A stretch of 54,047 bases of DNA, taken from assembly GCA_034666965.1 (NCBI GenBank), contig JAXDKT010000075.1:1-54047 (forward strand), in the 5' to 3' direction. This DNA is from Chersky-267 sp034666965 (GTDB lineage Bacteria > Chloroflexota > Limnocylindria > Limnocylindrales > CSP1-4). Positions 38,659 to 46,725 of the stretch are shown here, in pieces (position 1 is the first letter of the stretch; each line of letters begins with the position of its first letter). Made by a program: the position numbers and the translations under genes. Below the pieces are notes generated by a model. The model saw only the letters and a program-made list of their open reading frames with translations. It was not told the DNA's origin and ran no database searches.

Positions 38659-41460
38659 CTAGCCGGACGCCCCGTTCGAGGCGCCGTTCGAGGCGCCCAT
38701 TGACGCGGCGATCGCATCCAGAGCCGCGGACAGCCCCTCGCGCCGGGTGCCCTTGCCTTGGGCCATCTCAGGCCGGCCACCGCCCTTGCCGTCGATATGG
38801 GTCGCCGCGGTCCGCACCAGCTCGCCCGCCGAGACCCCGCCGCTGACGGCGGTCTCGTCGGCGGTCACGAAGAGTTGCGGCTCATCGGCATCGAGGCCCA
38901 GGGCGATCACGTTGGCATCGACCGCCGTGCGCAGGTCCTTGGCGAAGCCCTTCATCGCGTCGATCGACTCGAACGGGCCAGCATACGGCAGGAGGGTGAT
39001 CCCACCACCCGTCGCGACGATCCGCTCGCGCAGCTCGGCCGGCTTGGGCACGCCCCCGGCCGCACCGGCCTTGAGCCGCCGCCGGGCTTCGCGCAGCTCC
39101 TCCTGGAGGGTTGCGACCCGCTCGGGCACGGCCTCGACCGAGGTCGCCCCGGAGATCGCGGCGACGCGCTCGAGGGTCTCCCGCCGGGCGTCGAGATAGC
39201 GGTCAGCGGCCTCGCCGGTGAGGGCCTCGATCCGGCGCATCCCCGTACCGATGCTCCTCTCGCCGACGATCGCGAACCCGCCGATCTGGCCGGAGGCGTG
39301 GCAATGGGTCCCGCCGCACAGCTCGTGGCTGTAGCCCTCGACCCTGACCGTCCGCACCGTCTCGCCGTACTTCTCGTCGAAGAAGGCGTCGGCGCCGGCC
39401 GCGATCGCGTCGGTCATGCTCGAGTACGCGGCCGTCACCGGGCGATCCTCACGGACCACCCGCCGGACTTCGGCCTCGATGGCGCGCCGCTCCTCGGCGG
39501 TCAGGCCGCGCTCGAGCGGAACGTCGAAGCGCAGCCCCTCGGGGGTGACCAGCGAGCCGGCCTGTCGGGCCCGCTCGCCAACCACATTGCGCAGGGCCCG
39601 ATGGAGGATATGGGTCCCCGTGTGGTTGCGCATCGTCCGCGCCCGACGGTCCGGATCGACCTCGGCGACCAGCCGCTGGCCGGTCTTGAGCCCGCCGCGC
39701 AGGATCCCCCGATGGACGATCAGGCCGCCCAGGGGTCGCTGGGTGTCCTGGACCTCGAAGACGGTCTCGCCGCCGAGGCTCAGCACCCCGCGATCGCCGA
39801 TCTGGCCACCGCCCTCGGCGTAGAACGGGGTCCGATCGAGGACGATCTCGGCGGTGGCGCCCGCCGCGGCGGCCTGGTCGACGTCGGTGACGGCCTCCAG
39901 CTCGGCGTACTCCAGCCCGTCGCGGATGATCGTGACGACCGCGGCGTCGTCCACCCTGGTGGTCTCGTAGCCGACGAAGGTGGTGTCACCGGCCCGCGCG
40001 TGGATCGCCTGGTACAGGGCGGTCAGCTCAGCGTGCTGGGCGAGCTCGGCCTTGCGTCCGCTCCTGCTCCGCTCGCGCTGCTCGGCCAGGGCCGCCGCGA
40101 AGCCCGCCCGGTCGACCGCCACGCCGTACTCGGCCGCCAGCTCGACGGTCAGGTCGATCGGGAAGCCAAAGGTATCGTGGAGCTTGAACGCCACCTCGCC
40201 GGGGAGGACCGGCGCATCCGCCGGCAGATCCTCCGGCCGGCGCCCGACGACGCGCTCGGCGGAGGTCAACGGGATGAGCGCCTCCTCGAGCAGGGTCTCG
40301 CCCGCGGCGAGTGTCCGGGCGAACTGGCGCTCCTCGTGGGCGATCACGGCATGGATCTCGTCCTGGCGCTGGGGCAGGATGGGGTAGGCCTCCCCCATCG
40401 TGGCGACGACCACCGACGACAGCTCGGCCAGGAACGGCTCCATCCGTCCCAGCAGGCGCCCGTGACGGACCGCGCGCCGGATGATCCGGCGCATGACGTA
40501 GCCACGCCCTTCGTTCGAGGGGCGCACCTCGTCGGCGGCCAGGAATGTGGCCGCCCGGACGTGATCGGCGATGACCTGGTAACTGAACCGCTCCGACTCG
40601 AACCGGTCGGGATCGTGGCCGAGCAGCGCCATGAGGGCGCGGTGGATCGGCGCGAACAGGTCCGTGTCGTAGTTGCTGGGGACTTGCTGGAGGACGCTGG
40701 CCAGTCGCTCCAGGCCCAACCCGGTGTCGACGCTGTTGAACGGCAGCGGATGGCGACCGTCGGGCCGCTGGTCGAATTCCATGAAGACCAGGTTCCAGAT
40801 CTCGAGCCAGCGCGGACACGTCTCGGAGTGGTCGGGGACGCACTCGGGCCCCTCGGACAGCTCGACGCCTCGATCGAAGTGGATCTCGCTGCACGGTCCG
40901 CACGGCCCCGTCTCGGCCATCCGCCAGAAGTTCCGGTCGTCGCCCGCGTCGACGTCGCCCCAGACCGCCATCCGCTCGTTGGGCAGTCCCACCTCGTCGC
41001 GCCAGACCGCCCGCGCGACCTCGTCGTCCTTGTAGGTGGTGGCCGCCAGCCGATCGGGCGGGATGCCGTACACCCGCGTGAGCAGGTCCCAGGCCCACAG
41101 GATCGCGTCACGCTTGAAGTAGTCGCCGAAGCTCCAGTTGCCGAGCATCTCGAAGAACGTGTGGTGCCGGGGCGACCGGCCAACTTCCTCGAAGTCGTTG
41201 TGCTTGCCGGCGACGCGCAGAACCCGCTGATAGTCGACCGCGCGCTTGTAGGATCGCGTCTCGGCGCCGGTCAGGACATCCTTGAACTGGACCATGCCCG
41301 AGTTGGTGAAGAGCAGGGTCTGGTCACCGGCCGGGACCAGGCTGGCCGACTCGACGATTTCGTGGCCGCGCTCCGCGAAGAACTCGACGAATCGCCGCCG
41401 GATCTCGTCGGCGGGCAGAGCCTTGATCCGGGGATCCGGGGTCGTCTCGGGCTGCGGCAT
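38659..41460 (-). CDS. alaS: Alanyl-tRNA synthetase
   Basis: Charges tRNA-Ala and edits mischarged Ser or Gly. The 933-aa protein starts at ATG 41460. The class II catalytic domain shows LVPAGDQTLLFTNSGMVQFKDV, RVAGKHNDFEEVGRSPRHHTFFEMLGNWSFGDYFK and FNSVDTGLGLERLASVLQ. The editing domain carries both zinc/editing motifs: NHTGTHILHRALR (HxxxH) and HELCGGTHCHASGQIGGFAI (CxxxH). The C-Ala domain ends with GKGGGRPEMAQGKG, and the last twelve residues form a Gly-Ala-Ser-Asn repeat. It heads the long minus-strand gene run; the next gene abuts its stop without a gap. Confidence 0.97.
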   Translation of the reverse strand: MPQPETTPDPRIKALPADEIRRRFVEFFAERGHEIVESASLVPAGDQTLLFTNSGMVQFKDVLTGAETRSYKRAVDYQRVLRVAGKHNDFEEVGRSPRHHTFFEMLGNWSFGDYFKRDAILWAWDLLTRVYGIPPDRLAATTYKDDEVARAVWRDEVGLPNERMAVWGDVDAGDDRNFWRMAETGPCGPCSEIHFDRGVELSEGPECVPDHSETCPRWLEIWNLVFMEFDQRPDGRHPLPFNSVDTGLGLERLASVLQQVPSNYDTDLFAPIHRALMALLGHDPDRFESERFSYQVIADHVRAATFLAADEVRPSNEGRGYVMRRIIRRAVRHGRLLGRMEPFLAELSSVVVATMGEAYPILPQRQDEIHAVIAHEERQFARTLAAGETLLEEALIPLTSAERVVGRRPEDLPADAPVLPGEVAFKLHDTFGFPIDLTVELAAEYGVAVDRAGFAAALAEQRERSRSGRKAELAQHAELTALYQAIHARAGDTTFVGYETTRVDDAAVVTIIRDGLEYAELEAVTDVDQAAAAGATAEIVLDRTPFYAEGGGQIGDRGVLSLGGETVFEVQDTQRPLGGLIVHRGILRGGLKTGQRLVAEVDPDRRARTMRNHTGTHILHRALRNVVGERARQAGSLVTPEGLRFDVPLERGLTAEERRAIEAEVRRVVREDRPVTAAYSSMTDAIAAGADAFFDEKYGETVRTVRVEGYSHELCGGTHCHASGQIGGFAIVGERSIGTGMRRIEALTGEAADRYLDARRETLERVAAISGATSVEAVPERVATLQEELREARRRLKAGAAGGVPKPAELRERIVATGGGITLLPYAGPFESIDAMKGFAKDLRTAVDANVIALGLDADEPQLFVTADETAVSGGVSAGELVRTAATHIDGKGGGRPEMAQGKGTRREGLSAALDAIAASMGASNGASNGASG

Positions 41461-41558
41461 CGGCCGTAACGGTACCAAACCCAGCCTCGCGACCGGACCC
41501 GGTGCCCGGGCGTGCGGCCGGCCCCCCGGTTCGGCCCCGAGTTCGTCGGCGGCGCGGG

Positions 41559-41702
41559 TCAGGTCGTTCCGACTCGGCGCAGGAATCGGCGCCAGATCCG
41601 CGAACCCGCGATGGCCGCCCCGACCAGGACCCCGATGGTCAGCCCACGCAGGAACGGACCACCGCGCCGATCGCGCTCGCTCGCGACTCGACGACGGTTC
41701 AC
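41559..41702 (-). CDS. 47-aa membrane peptide upstream of alaS
   Basis: A short frame started at GTG 41702 that overlaps the previous stop as GTGA. It has a basic N-terminus (VNRRRVASERDRRGG), one hydrophobic helix (FLRGLTIGVLVGAAIAG) and a basic end (SRIWRRFLRRVGTT). The positive charges on both sides of a Gly-rich helix resemble small YtxH-like membrane proteins, but the chain is too short to assign. Coupling to the gene before it and G/C-rich third positions support that it is real. Confidence 0.5.
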   Translation of the reverse strand: MNRRRVASERDRRGGPFLRGLTIGVLVGAAIAGSRIWRRFLRRVGTT

Positions 41703-41974
41703 ACCCGGCGCCCCTGGGGGCCCAGCGCGGCCACGATCGACACGATGCCGATCCCCAGCCAGGCTCCGGCGACCGCGGCGAGAACCCGGAAGTCCCCCAG
41801 CCGAAGGAGGTCGATCCCGAGCCGTTCGCCGAGCGAATCGCCCGCCCACGCTCCCAGGATCGCGGCGAGGACGACGAGCGGCAGACGGGCCCCGATCGAG
41901 CCGCGGACGAGCGCGTAGACCGCCGTGCTCAGGATCCCGAAGAGCACCGCGAGCACGAAGGCCGGGCCGATCAC
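41699..41974 (-). CDS. Small multi-helix membrane protein of unknown function
   Basis: A 91-aa protein started at GTG 41974 (VIGPAFVLAVLFGILSTAVYALV). Three hydrophobic segments are separated by short charged loops: residues 2-22, about 29-46 (LPLVVLAAILGAWAGDSLGE) and about 62-82 (LAAVAGAWLGIGIVSIVAAL). The G-x-W-x-G pattern in the second helix resembles GlsB/YeaQ-type small membrane proteins, but not closely enough to name it. It is directly coupled by GTGA to the 47-aa peptide gene and lies upstream of alaS on the same strand. Confidence 0.6.
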   Translation of the reverse strand: MIGPAFVLAVLFGILSTAVYALVRGSIGARLPLVVLAAILGAWAGDSLGERLGIDLLRLGDFRVLAAVAGAWLGIGIVSIVAALGPQGRRV

Positions 41975-42089
41975 CGAGCCAGTATAGGCCCGGCTCCGGA
42001 CGGCTCCGGCCCCGCAAGACTGGCGCCGGCCCTCGCGCGGACGCGGCCGTCGTCGCACGGACTCGCCCGTCGTCGCGCGAGGAGACCGC

Positions 42090-44003
42090 CTACGGCGTGA
42101 TGCGGCCGATGAAGGTCGCCCAGTTGGCCAGCGTGGTGCGCGTGCCACCGCAGGTCGAGTCGAGGACGAACTCGTCCAGCGTGCAGGCCTGGGCGATGTA
42201 CTCGGCCTCGAACCAGATCCTGCCCGTCTCGTCCACCGCCGTACCGGTGTAGTCGCCCCAACGCGGATCCGCGGGCGGGTCCTTGGGGTCGAGCATGTAG
42301 CCGCTGAAGCCGTCTTGCGGACCGACTCCGGCCGCCGCGATGTGAACGGCGCTCGTCGCACCACGGTCGATCCGGACGTAGGCCGCGCTGGGGTGACGGT
42401 CCGCGCCAGTCAAGGTGAAGGCCAGCGCGCCCTTGCCGTCCCCGTTGACGGCGATGCCTGGAAAGACGATGTCCTCGTCCTTCACGGAGACGTAGCCCTG
42501 CTTCACGATGGACGCCCGCAGCCGCCCATCGCGGATCGATGGTCGGACCGCGAACCAGGCGGCACCGACGTGAACCGGACCGTTCTTGCTGAACGTGACC
42601 GCGCTCGACAGGGTGCCCCACAGCAGTCCGTCGGCGAAGGTGGCCGACGCCATCCGATCGTCGTTCGAGGCGATCGGCGAGAGATCGTTCTCGACGGGAT
42701 CGCCGAGCAGACCCGCGGCCAGAGCGTCGCGCAGTGGCGTGGGACCCGGGGCCTGGGCTCCTGGCGGCGGCGCACCGTAGGTCTGGGACTTGATGACCTT
42801 CGATTGGAGCGACGGCGCGGGATGGTTGCTCCCCAGGGACTTCGTCCCGGTCAGCGCCCAGACCGCGATCCGGTTGTCGAATGCGCCGTTGAAGTCGAGC
42901 GCGCTCAGGAAGTAGGCGGTCCCGCCGTTGCCGCGCTCATGGCCGGAATTGACCGGGGCCGACGCCGGCTGGAGGCTGTACGAGTAGCCCTCCGCCAGCG
43001 GGATCTGGTCGAACCAGGTCGCCTGCGGCACGCGGCCGCCATTGGCGGCTCCGGCTAGCCCGGTCTTGCTGATCGCGTACAGCTGGGCGTTGTTGAACTC
43101 ATCGCCGAAGAACGAGAACTCGTTGGTCGAGATGTAGAAGCCGTAGGCGTCGACGCCGATCAGCGGCTGATCGCCCAGGCAGGGGCAGCCTGGATGACCC
43201 TCCAGGGTCCCGTCGCCGTTGGTGGTGTCGATCGAGAAGACCGTGTACCCGCCGGCCGGGTTGCTGGACTTGCTCACCGCCCAGTCGACCGAGGTATGAC
43301 CCGTGAAGTCACCGGTCACTGGATCCTGCTCGAGATTGAACGACGACAGGAACCAGCGTCGCGTTCCCGGGTCGAACAGGCACTTGATGTCGCCCATGAA
43401 TGGCCCGAACACGCCGGTTGTCCGATCGATCGCGGGGGCGTAGCCGAAGAACGCGTTGAGGCTGACCGGCCCGGCGATCATCTTGCCGCTGCGGTCATAG
43501 AGCGCGATCGCGTCGTTGACCATCTCGAGCACACGGCCGGAGCCAGCGCAGATCGCACCGTCCGGGGGTTCGACGGAGAACTGGTTGCCGTTGTCCGCGG
43601 TTCGCGAGTCGAAGTGATCGAGGCCGCTGAAGCCGCGCACGCCGGGATTCTTGCGAGTCAGGCCGTTGGCCCGAACCCGGGGCGGATCGGTCGGCAGCGG
43701 GCCCGGCTCGGCCGCGCCCGGTCGCTCGTGCTCGGGCTCCTCGACGAGCTCTTTGGTCAGCGACGATGGTCCGATCGATCTCAGGGCATGGGCACTGGCC
43801 GCGGACCGGCCCGCGAAGCCATTGGCCGGACCGACGCGGATGACGGATGCCGTGGACCGATGGCCGACCGAGCGATCGCGAGCGGAGACGGTCGTTGCCA
43901 GGGGCACCGCCAGCAGGCCGCCAACGATGGATGCCATGGCCGCTGCGACGATCGCCCGTCGGGCGACGCCGAACCTGGGGCCGCGCCTGGATCCCGTGCT
44001 CAT
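42090..44003 (-). CDS. Large secreted protein of unknown function
   Basis: A 637-aa exported protein. The signal peptide spans about residues 1-41 (basic start, then ARRAIVAAAMASIVGGLLAV and an Ala-x-Ala-like end at TVSARD). ATG 44003 has GGAGGAGG seven bases upstream. The mature part is rich in Gly, Asp and aromatic residues and in short strands, e.g. NQFSVEPPDGAICAGSGRVLEMVNDAIALYDRSG, FDPGTRRWFLSSFNLE, QPLIGVDAYGFYISTNEFSFFG and WGDYTGTAVDETGRIWFEAEYI. This is the repeating pattern of a beta-propeller-like surface protein. Six Cys in the mature part (two close to the C-terminus) may form disulfides. I recognise no enzyme motif. It is preceded by a 111-base gap with a promoter-like box. Confidence 0.85.
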   Translation of the reverse strand: MSTGSRRGPRFGVARRAIVAAAMASIVGGLLAVPLATTVSARDRSVGHRSTASVIRVGPANGFAGRSAASAHALRSIGPSSLTKELVEEPEHERPGAAEPGPLPTDPPRVRANGLTRKNPGVRGFSGLDHFDSRTADNGNQFSVEPPDGAICAGSGRVLEMVNDAIALYDRSGKMIAGPVSLNAFFGYAPAIDRTTGVFGPFMGDIKCLFDPGTRRWFLSSFNLEQDPVTGDFTGHTSVDWAVSKSSNPAGGYTVFSIDTTNGDGTLEGHPGCPCLGDQPLIGVDAYGFYISTNEFSFFGDEFNNAQLYAISKTGLAGAANGGRVPQATWFDQIPLAEGYSYSLQPASAPVNSGHERGNGGTAYFLSALDFNGAFDNRIAVWALTGTKSLGSNHPAPSLQSKVIKSQTYGAPPPGAQAPGPTPLRDALAAGLLGDPVENDLSPIASNDDRMASATFADGLLWGTLSSAVTFSKNGPVHVGAAWFAVRPSIRDGRLRASIVKQGYVSVKDEDIVFPGIAVNGDGKGALAFTLTGADRHPSAAYVRIDRGATSAVHIAAAGVGPQDGFSGYMLDPKDPPADPRWGDYTGTAVDETGRIWFEAEYIAQACTLDEFVLDSTCGGTRTTLANWATFIGRITP

Positions 44004-44050
44004 GCCAGCCTCCTCCGCTCCCACCCGTGTGCTGCGGCCACGGTTGCGCA

Positions 44051-44059
44051 AGTATCACA
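44051..44059 (-). promoter_or_regulatory. Putative extended -10 (TGTGATACT) of the secreted-protein gene
   Basis: An extended -10 with TG one base ahead of GATACT on the minus strand, 47 bases before ATG 44003. The gap between mnmA and the secreted gene is the only non-coding space available for its promoter. No -35 is evident. Confidence 0.35.
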
Positions 44060-44114
44060 GACCCGCCGGCCGCGCTACCGCGCTGGTGACCGAACGCACC
44101 ACAATCTGCGCGCG

Positions 44115-45218
44115 CTAGCTGGGGCCGATCCGGCCGCCGCCCAGGACGACCTCGCCGTCGTAGAGGACCGCCGCCTGGCCGGGCGCGACCGCCCAGACCG
44201 GGGCGTCGGTCTCGATCGTCCAGTGGCCGCCCCGGTCGGCCTCGTCCGGGCCGGCCGGGCGGACCGTGGCCGGGACCGGCGTCGCTCGATGGCGGATCCG
44301 GACCTCCGCACGGAATGAGGGCGCGCTGCCGACCGGTGGCTGACCCGCCACGAACGACACCTCGCGGAGCGGGATCGTCCGCGTCTCGAGATCCGTGCGG
44401 CGACCCAGCACGATCGTGTTCGAGGCGCTGTCGATCCGGCTCACGTAGCGTGGCTCGCCGAGAGCCACGTTGAGGCCACGTCGCTGGCCGATGGTGTAAC
44501 CGGCCGAGCCGCCATGGACGCCGACCTTGGCACCGTCGGCATCCAGCACCGGACCGGCGGCCGGCTGCCAGCCGGCCCGCTCGCGAAGGGCGTCGCGGTA
44601 GTCGCCACCGGGCACGAAGCAGATCTCCTGGCTCTCGGGCTTGTCGGCCGTGGCCAATCCGAGCGATCGCGCGACCGCCCTCACCTCCGGCTTGGTCACG
44701 TCGCCCAGCGGAAACCGGGCATGGGCGAGCTGATCCTGGCGCAGGCCGTACAGGAAGTAGGTCTGGTCCTTGTCGCGGTCGTGGGCCCGCAGGAGGCGAG
44801 CCTGGCCAGCGGCATCCTCGTCGCGGCGAGCGTAGTGCCCGGTGGCCACGGCCTCGCACTCATACAGGTGCCGGGCGCGACCCAGGAGCGCCCCGAACTT
44901 GACGTAGGTGTTGCAGTCGACGCACGGGGACGGAGTCTCGCCACCCATGTAGGCGGCCAGGAACGGACGCAGCACGCCCGCATCGAACTCGCGTTCGAGG
45001 TTCATCACGTAGAACGGGATCCCGAGCTGGCCGGCCACGCGCCGGGCGTCCTCGGCCGCGTCGAGGGTGCAGCAACTGCGCTTGAACTCGGAGTATGTGT
45101 CGGCGACGTCGTGGAGGCGCATCCACACGCCGACGACCTCGTGACCCTGCTCGTGGAGCAGTGCCGCCGCTACGGAGGAGTCCACGCCCCCGGACATCGC
45201 CACCAGGATCCGAGCCAC
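44115..45218 (-). CDS. mnmA: tRNA-specific 2-thiouridylase MnmA
   Basis: Makes 2-thiouridine at position 34 of Lys, Glu and Gln tRNAs, using sulfur delivered from a cysteine desulfurase and ATP. The 367-aa protein has the PP-loop SGGVDSS (9-15) and SCCTLDAAEDARRVA. The catalytic pair is Cys102 (CVDCN) and Cys200 (EICFVP), which match the two active Cys of E. coli MnmA in position. TGHYAR, KDQTYFLYGL and KPESQEICF complete the family set. The cysteine desulfurase gene ends four bases upstream, so donor and acceptor are co-expressed. Confidence 0.97.
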   Translation of the reverse strand: MARILVAMSGGVDSSVAAALLHEQGHEVVGVWMRLHDVADTYSEFKRSCCTLDAAEDARRVAGQLGIPFYVMNLEREFDAGVLRPFLAAYMGGETPSPCVDCNTYVKFGALLGRARHLYECEAVATGHYARRDEDAAGQARLLRAHDRDKDQTYFLYGLRQDQLAHARFPLGDVTKPEVRAVARSLGLATADKPESQEICFVPGGDYRDALRERAGWQPAAGPVLDADGAKVGVHGGSAGYTIGQRRGLNVALGEPRYVSRIDSASNTIVLGRRTDLETRTIPLREVSFVAGQPPVGSAPSFRAEVRIRHRATPVPATVRPAGPDEADRGGHWTIETDAPVWAVAPGQAAVLYDGEVVLGGGRIGPS

Positions 45219-45222
45219 GGGC

Positions 45223-46404
45223 TCAGACTCCGGCCTGGGCGAGCGGGTCGGCGGCCAGGGTCACGGCGCCGCTGCGATGGGCGCGCAGGATGGGAGGAAT
45301 GATCGAGATCGCGGTCTGGATCTCCTCGCTGGTCGTCGTTCGGCCGAGTGAGATCCGGAGTGCGCCGCGGGCCTCCTCCTCGGGGTAGCCCATCGCCGAC
45401 AGGACGTGGCTGACCTCGGCCGACCCCGTGGCGCATGCCGAGCCCACCGAGGTGGCGATCCCCTCGAGGTCGAGAGCCAGCGCGACCGACGACCCGTCGG
45501 TGTCCTGGACGACCAATGACAACAGGCCGGGCAGGCGGTCGCGAGGGTGCCCGGTCAGTTCCGTACCATCGACGGCCAGGATCGCGTCGCGCAGGCGGTC
45601 GGCCAGCGTCCCGACGCGGGTGACGGTGGCCTCGCGTTCGGCGCACGCCAGCTCATGCGCCGCGGCCATCCCCATCACCAGCGCCGGGCTCTCCGTGCCG
45701 GCCCGCCGGTGACGCTCCTGCGAGCCGCCTTGCTGCTGGGCGAGCAGGTGGGTGCCATGGCGGACGTACAGGGCGCCGACGCCCTTTGGCCCTTCGAACT
45801 TGTGGGCGGCCAGGCTGACCAGATCGGCGCCGAGCTCCTCCAGGTCGAGCGCCACCCATGGCGCCGCCTGGACCGCGTCGACATGGAAGACCACGCCGCG
45901 CCTGGCTCGCGTCCGAGCGGCGATCTCGGCGATGGGCTGGATCGTGCCGACCTCGTTGTTGGCCAGCATGACGCTGACGAGGATCGTCCGGTCGGTGATC
46001 GCGGCGTCAACCTCGTCCGGATCGACGCGCCCGTAGCGGTCGACCGGCAGCTCGACGACCTCGAACCCGAACTTCTCGAGGTAGCGCAGGGTGTGCCCGA
46101 CCGCGTGGTGCTCGATCGAGCTGGTCACGATCCGATGGCCGCGAGCCTTGCCCGCCCACGCGGCGCCCTTGAGGGCCAGGTTGTTGGCTTCGGTCCCGCC
46201 CGAGGTGAACACGACTTCGCGGGGCTGGGCGTTGAGCCCCGTTGCCAGGCGCTCGCGGGCGTCGTCGAGAGCCGCCCTTGCCTGGCGGCCGTAGGTGTGG
46301 GCCGACGACGGGTTGCCGAAGACGTCGCTGAGGTACGGCAGCATCGCGCTGACAACCTCGGGGCGGACCGGGGTCGTCGCCGCGTGATCGAGGTAGATGG
46401 CCAT
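45223..46404 (-). CDS. iscS: Cysteine desulfurase (IscS/NifS, class I)
   Basis: PLP enzyme that takes sulfur from cysteine. The 393-aa protein has the PLP lysine Lys202 in AHKFEGPKGVGALYV, His99 and His100 (SSIEHHAVGH), Asp176 (FHVDAVQ) and the persulfide Cys324 in TSVGSACATGSAEVSHVL. The long Cys loop without deletion marks class I (IscS/NifS). The end is an Ala-rich tail. The partner downstream is mnmA, so thio-modification of tRNA is the likely main use, as with dedicated desulfurases of some Gram-positives. A TACGAT box lies eight bases upstream of the ATG. Confidence 0.96.
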   Translation of the reverse strand: MAIYLDHAATTPVRPEVVSAMLPYLSDVFGNPSSAHTYGRQARAALDDARERLATGLNAQPREVVFTSGGTEANNLALKGAAWAGKARGHRIVTSSIEHHAVGHTLRYLEKFGFEVVELPVDRYGRVDPDEVDAAITDRTILVSVMLANNEVGTIQPIAEIAARTRARRGVVFHVDAVQAAPWVALDLEELGADLVSLAAHKFEGPKGVGALYVRHGTHLLAQQQGGSQERHRRAGTESPALVMGMAAAHELACAEREATVTRVGTLADRLRDAILAVDGTELTGHPRDRLPGLLSLVVQDTDGSSVALALDLEGIATSVGSACATGSAEVSHVLSAMGYPEEEARGALRISLGRTTTSEEIQTAISIIPPILRAHRSGAVTLAADPLAQAGV

Positions 46405-46412
46405 CGCGCCGT

Positions 46413-46418
46413 ATCGTA
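46413..46418 (-). promoter_or_regulatory. Putative -10 box (TACGAT) of the iscS-mnmA operon
   Basis: TACGAT with eight bases to ATG 46404 and no ribosome binding site between, giving a nearly leaderless transcript. The same hexamer precedes aspS. Confidence 0.45.
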
Positions 46419-46450
46419 GCCCGCCCTCGCCGCGGACGGGCTCGTCTTAG

Positions 46451-46670
46451 CTGGCGCAGCCGCTCCTTGGTACGAGAGGCGGACCAACCGGCGGAGGAAG
46501 TCGGTCGGGACCGGCCTGGGGCGCACCTCGCGGTCGGTCGCGCTGGCGCAGCCGCTGCTTGGTACGGCAGGCGGACCAACCGGCGGAGGAAGTCGGTTGG
46601 GACCGGCAGGTGGTGGAAGTCGCGGTCGGTCGGCCGCCGCATGGTACGGCAGGCGGACCAACCGGGCGGG
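46451..46670. repeat. Three direct repeats with hairpin-forming core
   Basis: A core of about 46 bases begins at 46469, 46561 and 46643 (spacing 92 and 82). The first two copies share a 5' flank (CTGGCGCAGCCGCT at 46451 and 46543). In copy two, CCAACCG and CGGTTGG form a perfect seven-base stem around GCGGAGGAAGT; copy one has a single A/C mismatch; copy three is shortened and runs into GAGGAAAGTCCGG. The array fills most of the 321-base gap between iscS and the XRE-type gene, in which I see no protein-coding gene. Confidence 0.75.
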
Positions 46671-46725
46671 CGAGGAAAGTCCGGAGCAACCATCGGTGCA
46701 GAGCGATTTGCAATCCTGTGCCGCG

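Noticed and set aside
41512..42252. Plus-strand frames opposite the small membrane proteins
   Set aside because: They are Arg/Pro-rich antisense readings without a plausible start region; the minus-strand genes show membrane-helix patterns and GTGA coupling.
46451..46670. CRISPR array
   Set aside because: Only three imperfect copies, with unequal and related spacers, no cas genes in the window, and a core longer than normal CRISPR repeats.
46007..46693. Minus-strand frame reading the repeats as protein (TDFLRRLVRLPYQ-like)
   Set aside because: The translated repeats appear in several frames and the frame runs on as antisense or out-of-frame sequence of the cysteine desulfurase gene, so it is repeat DNA, not a gene.
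46671..46700. An RNase P RNA gene
   Set aside because: Only the 13-mer GAGGAAAGTCCGG fits; the following conserved regions (CR-II to CR-V) and the closing half of P4 are missing, so I kept it as an observation on the repeat and not as an RNA gene.
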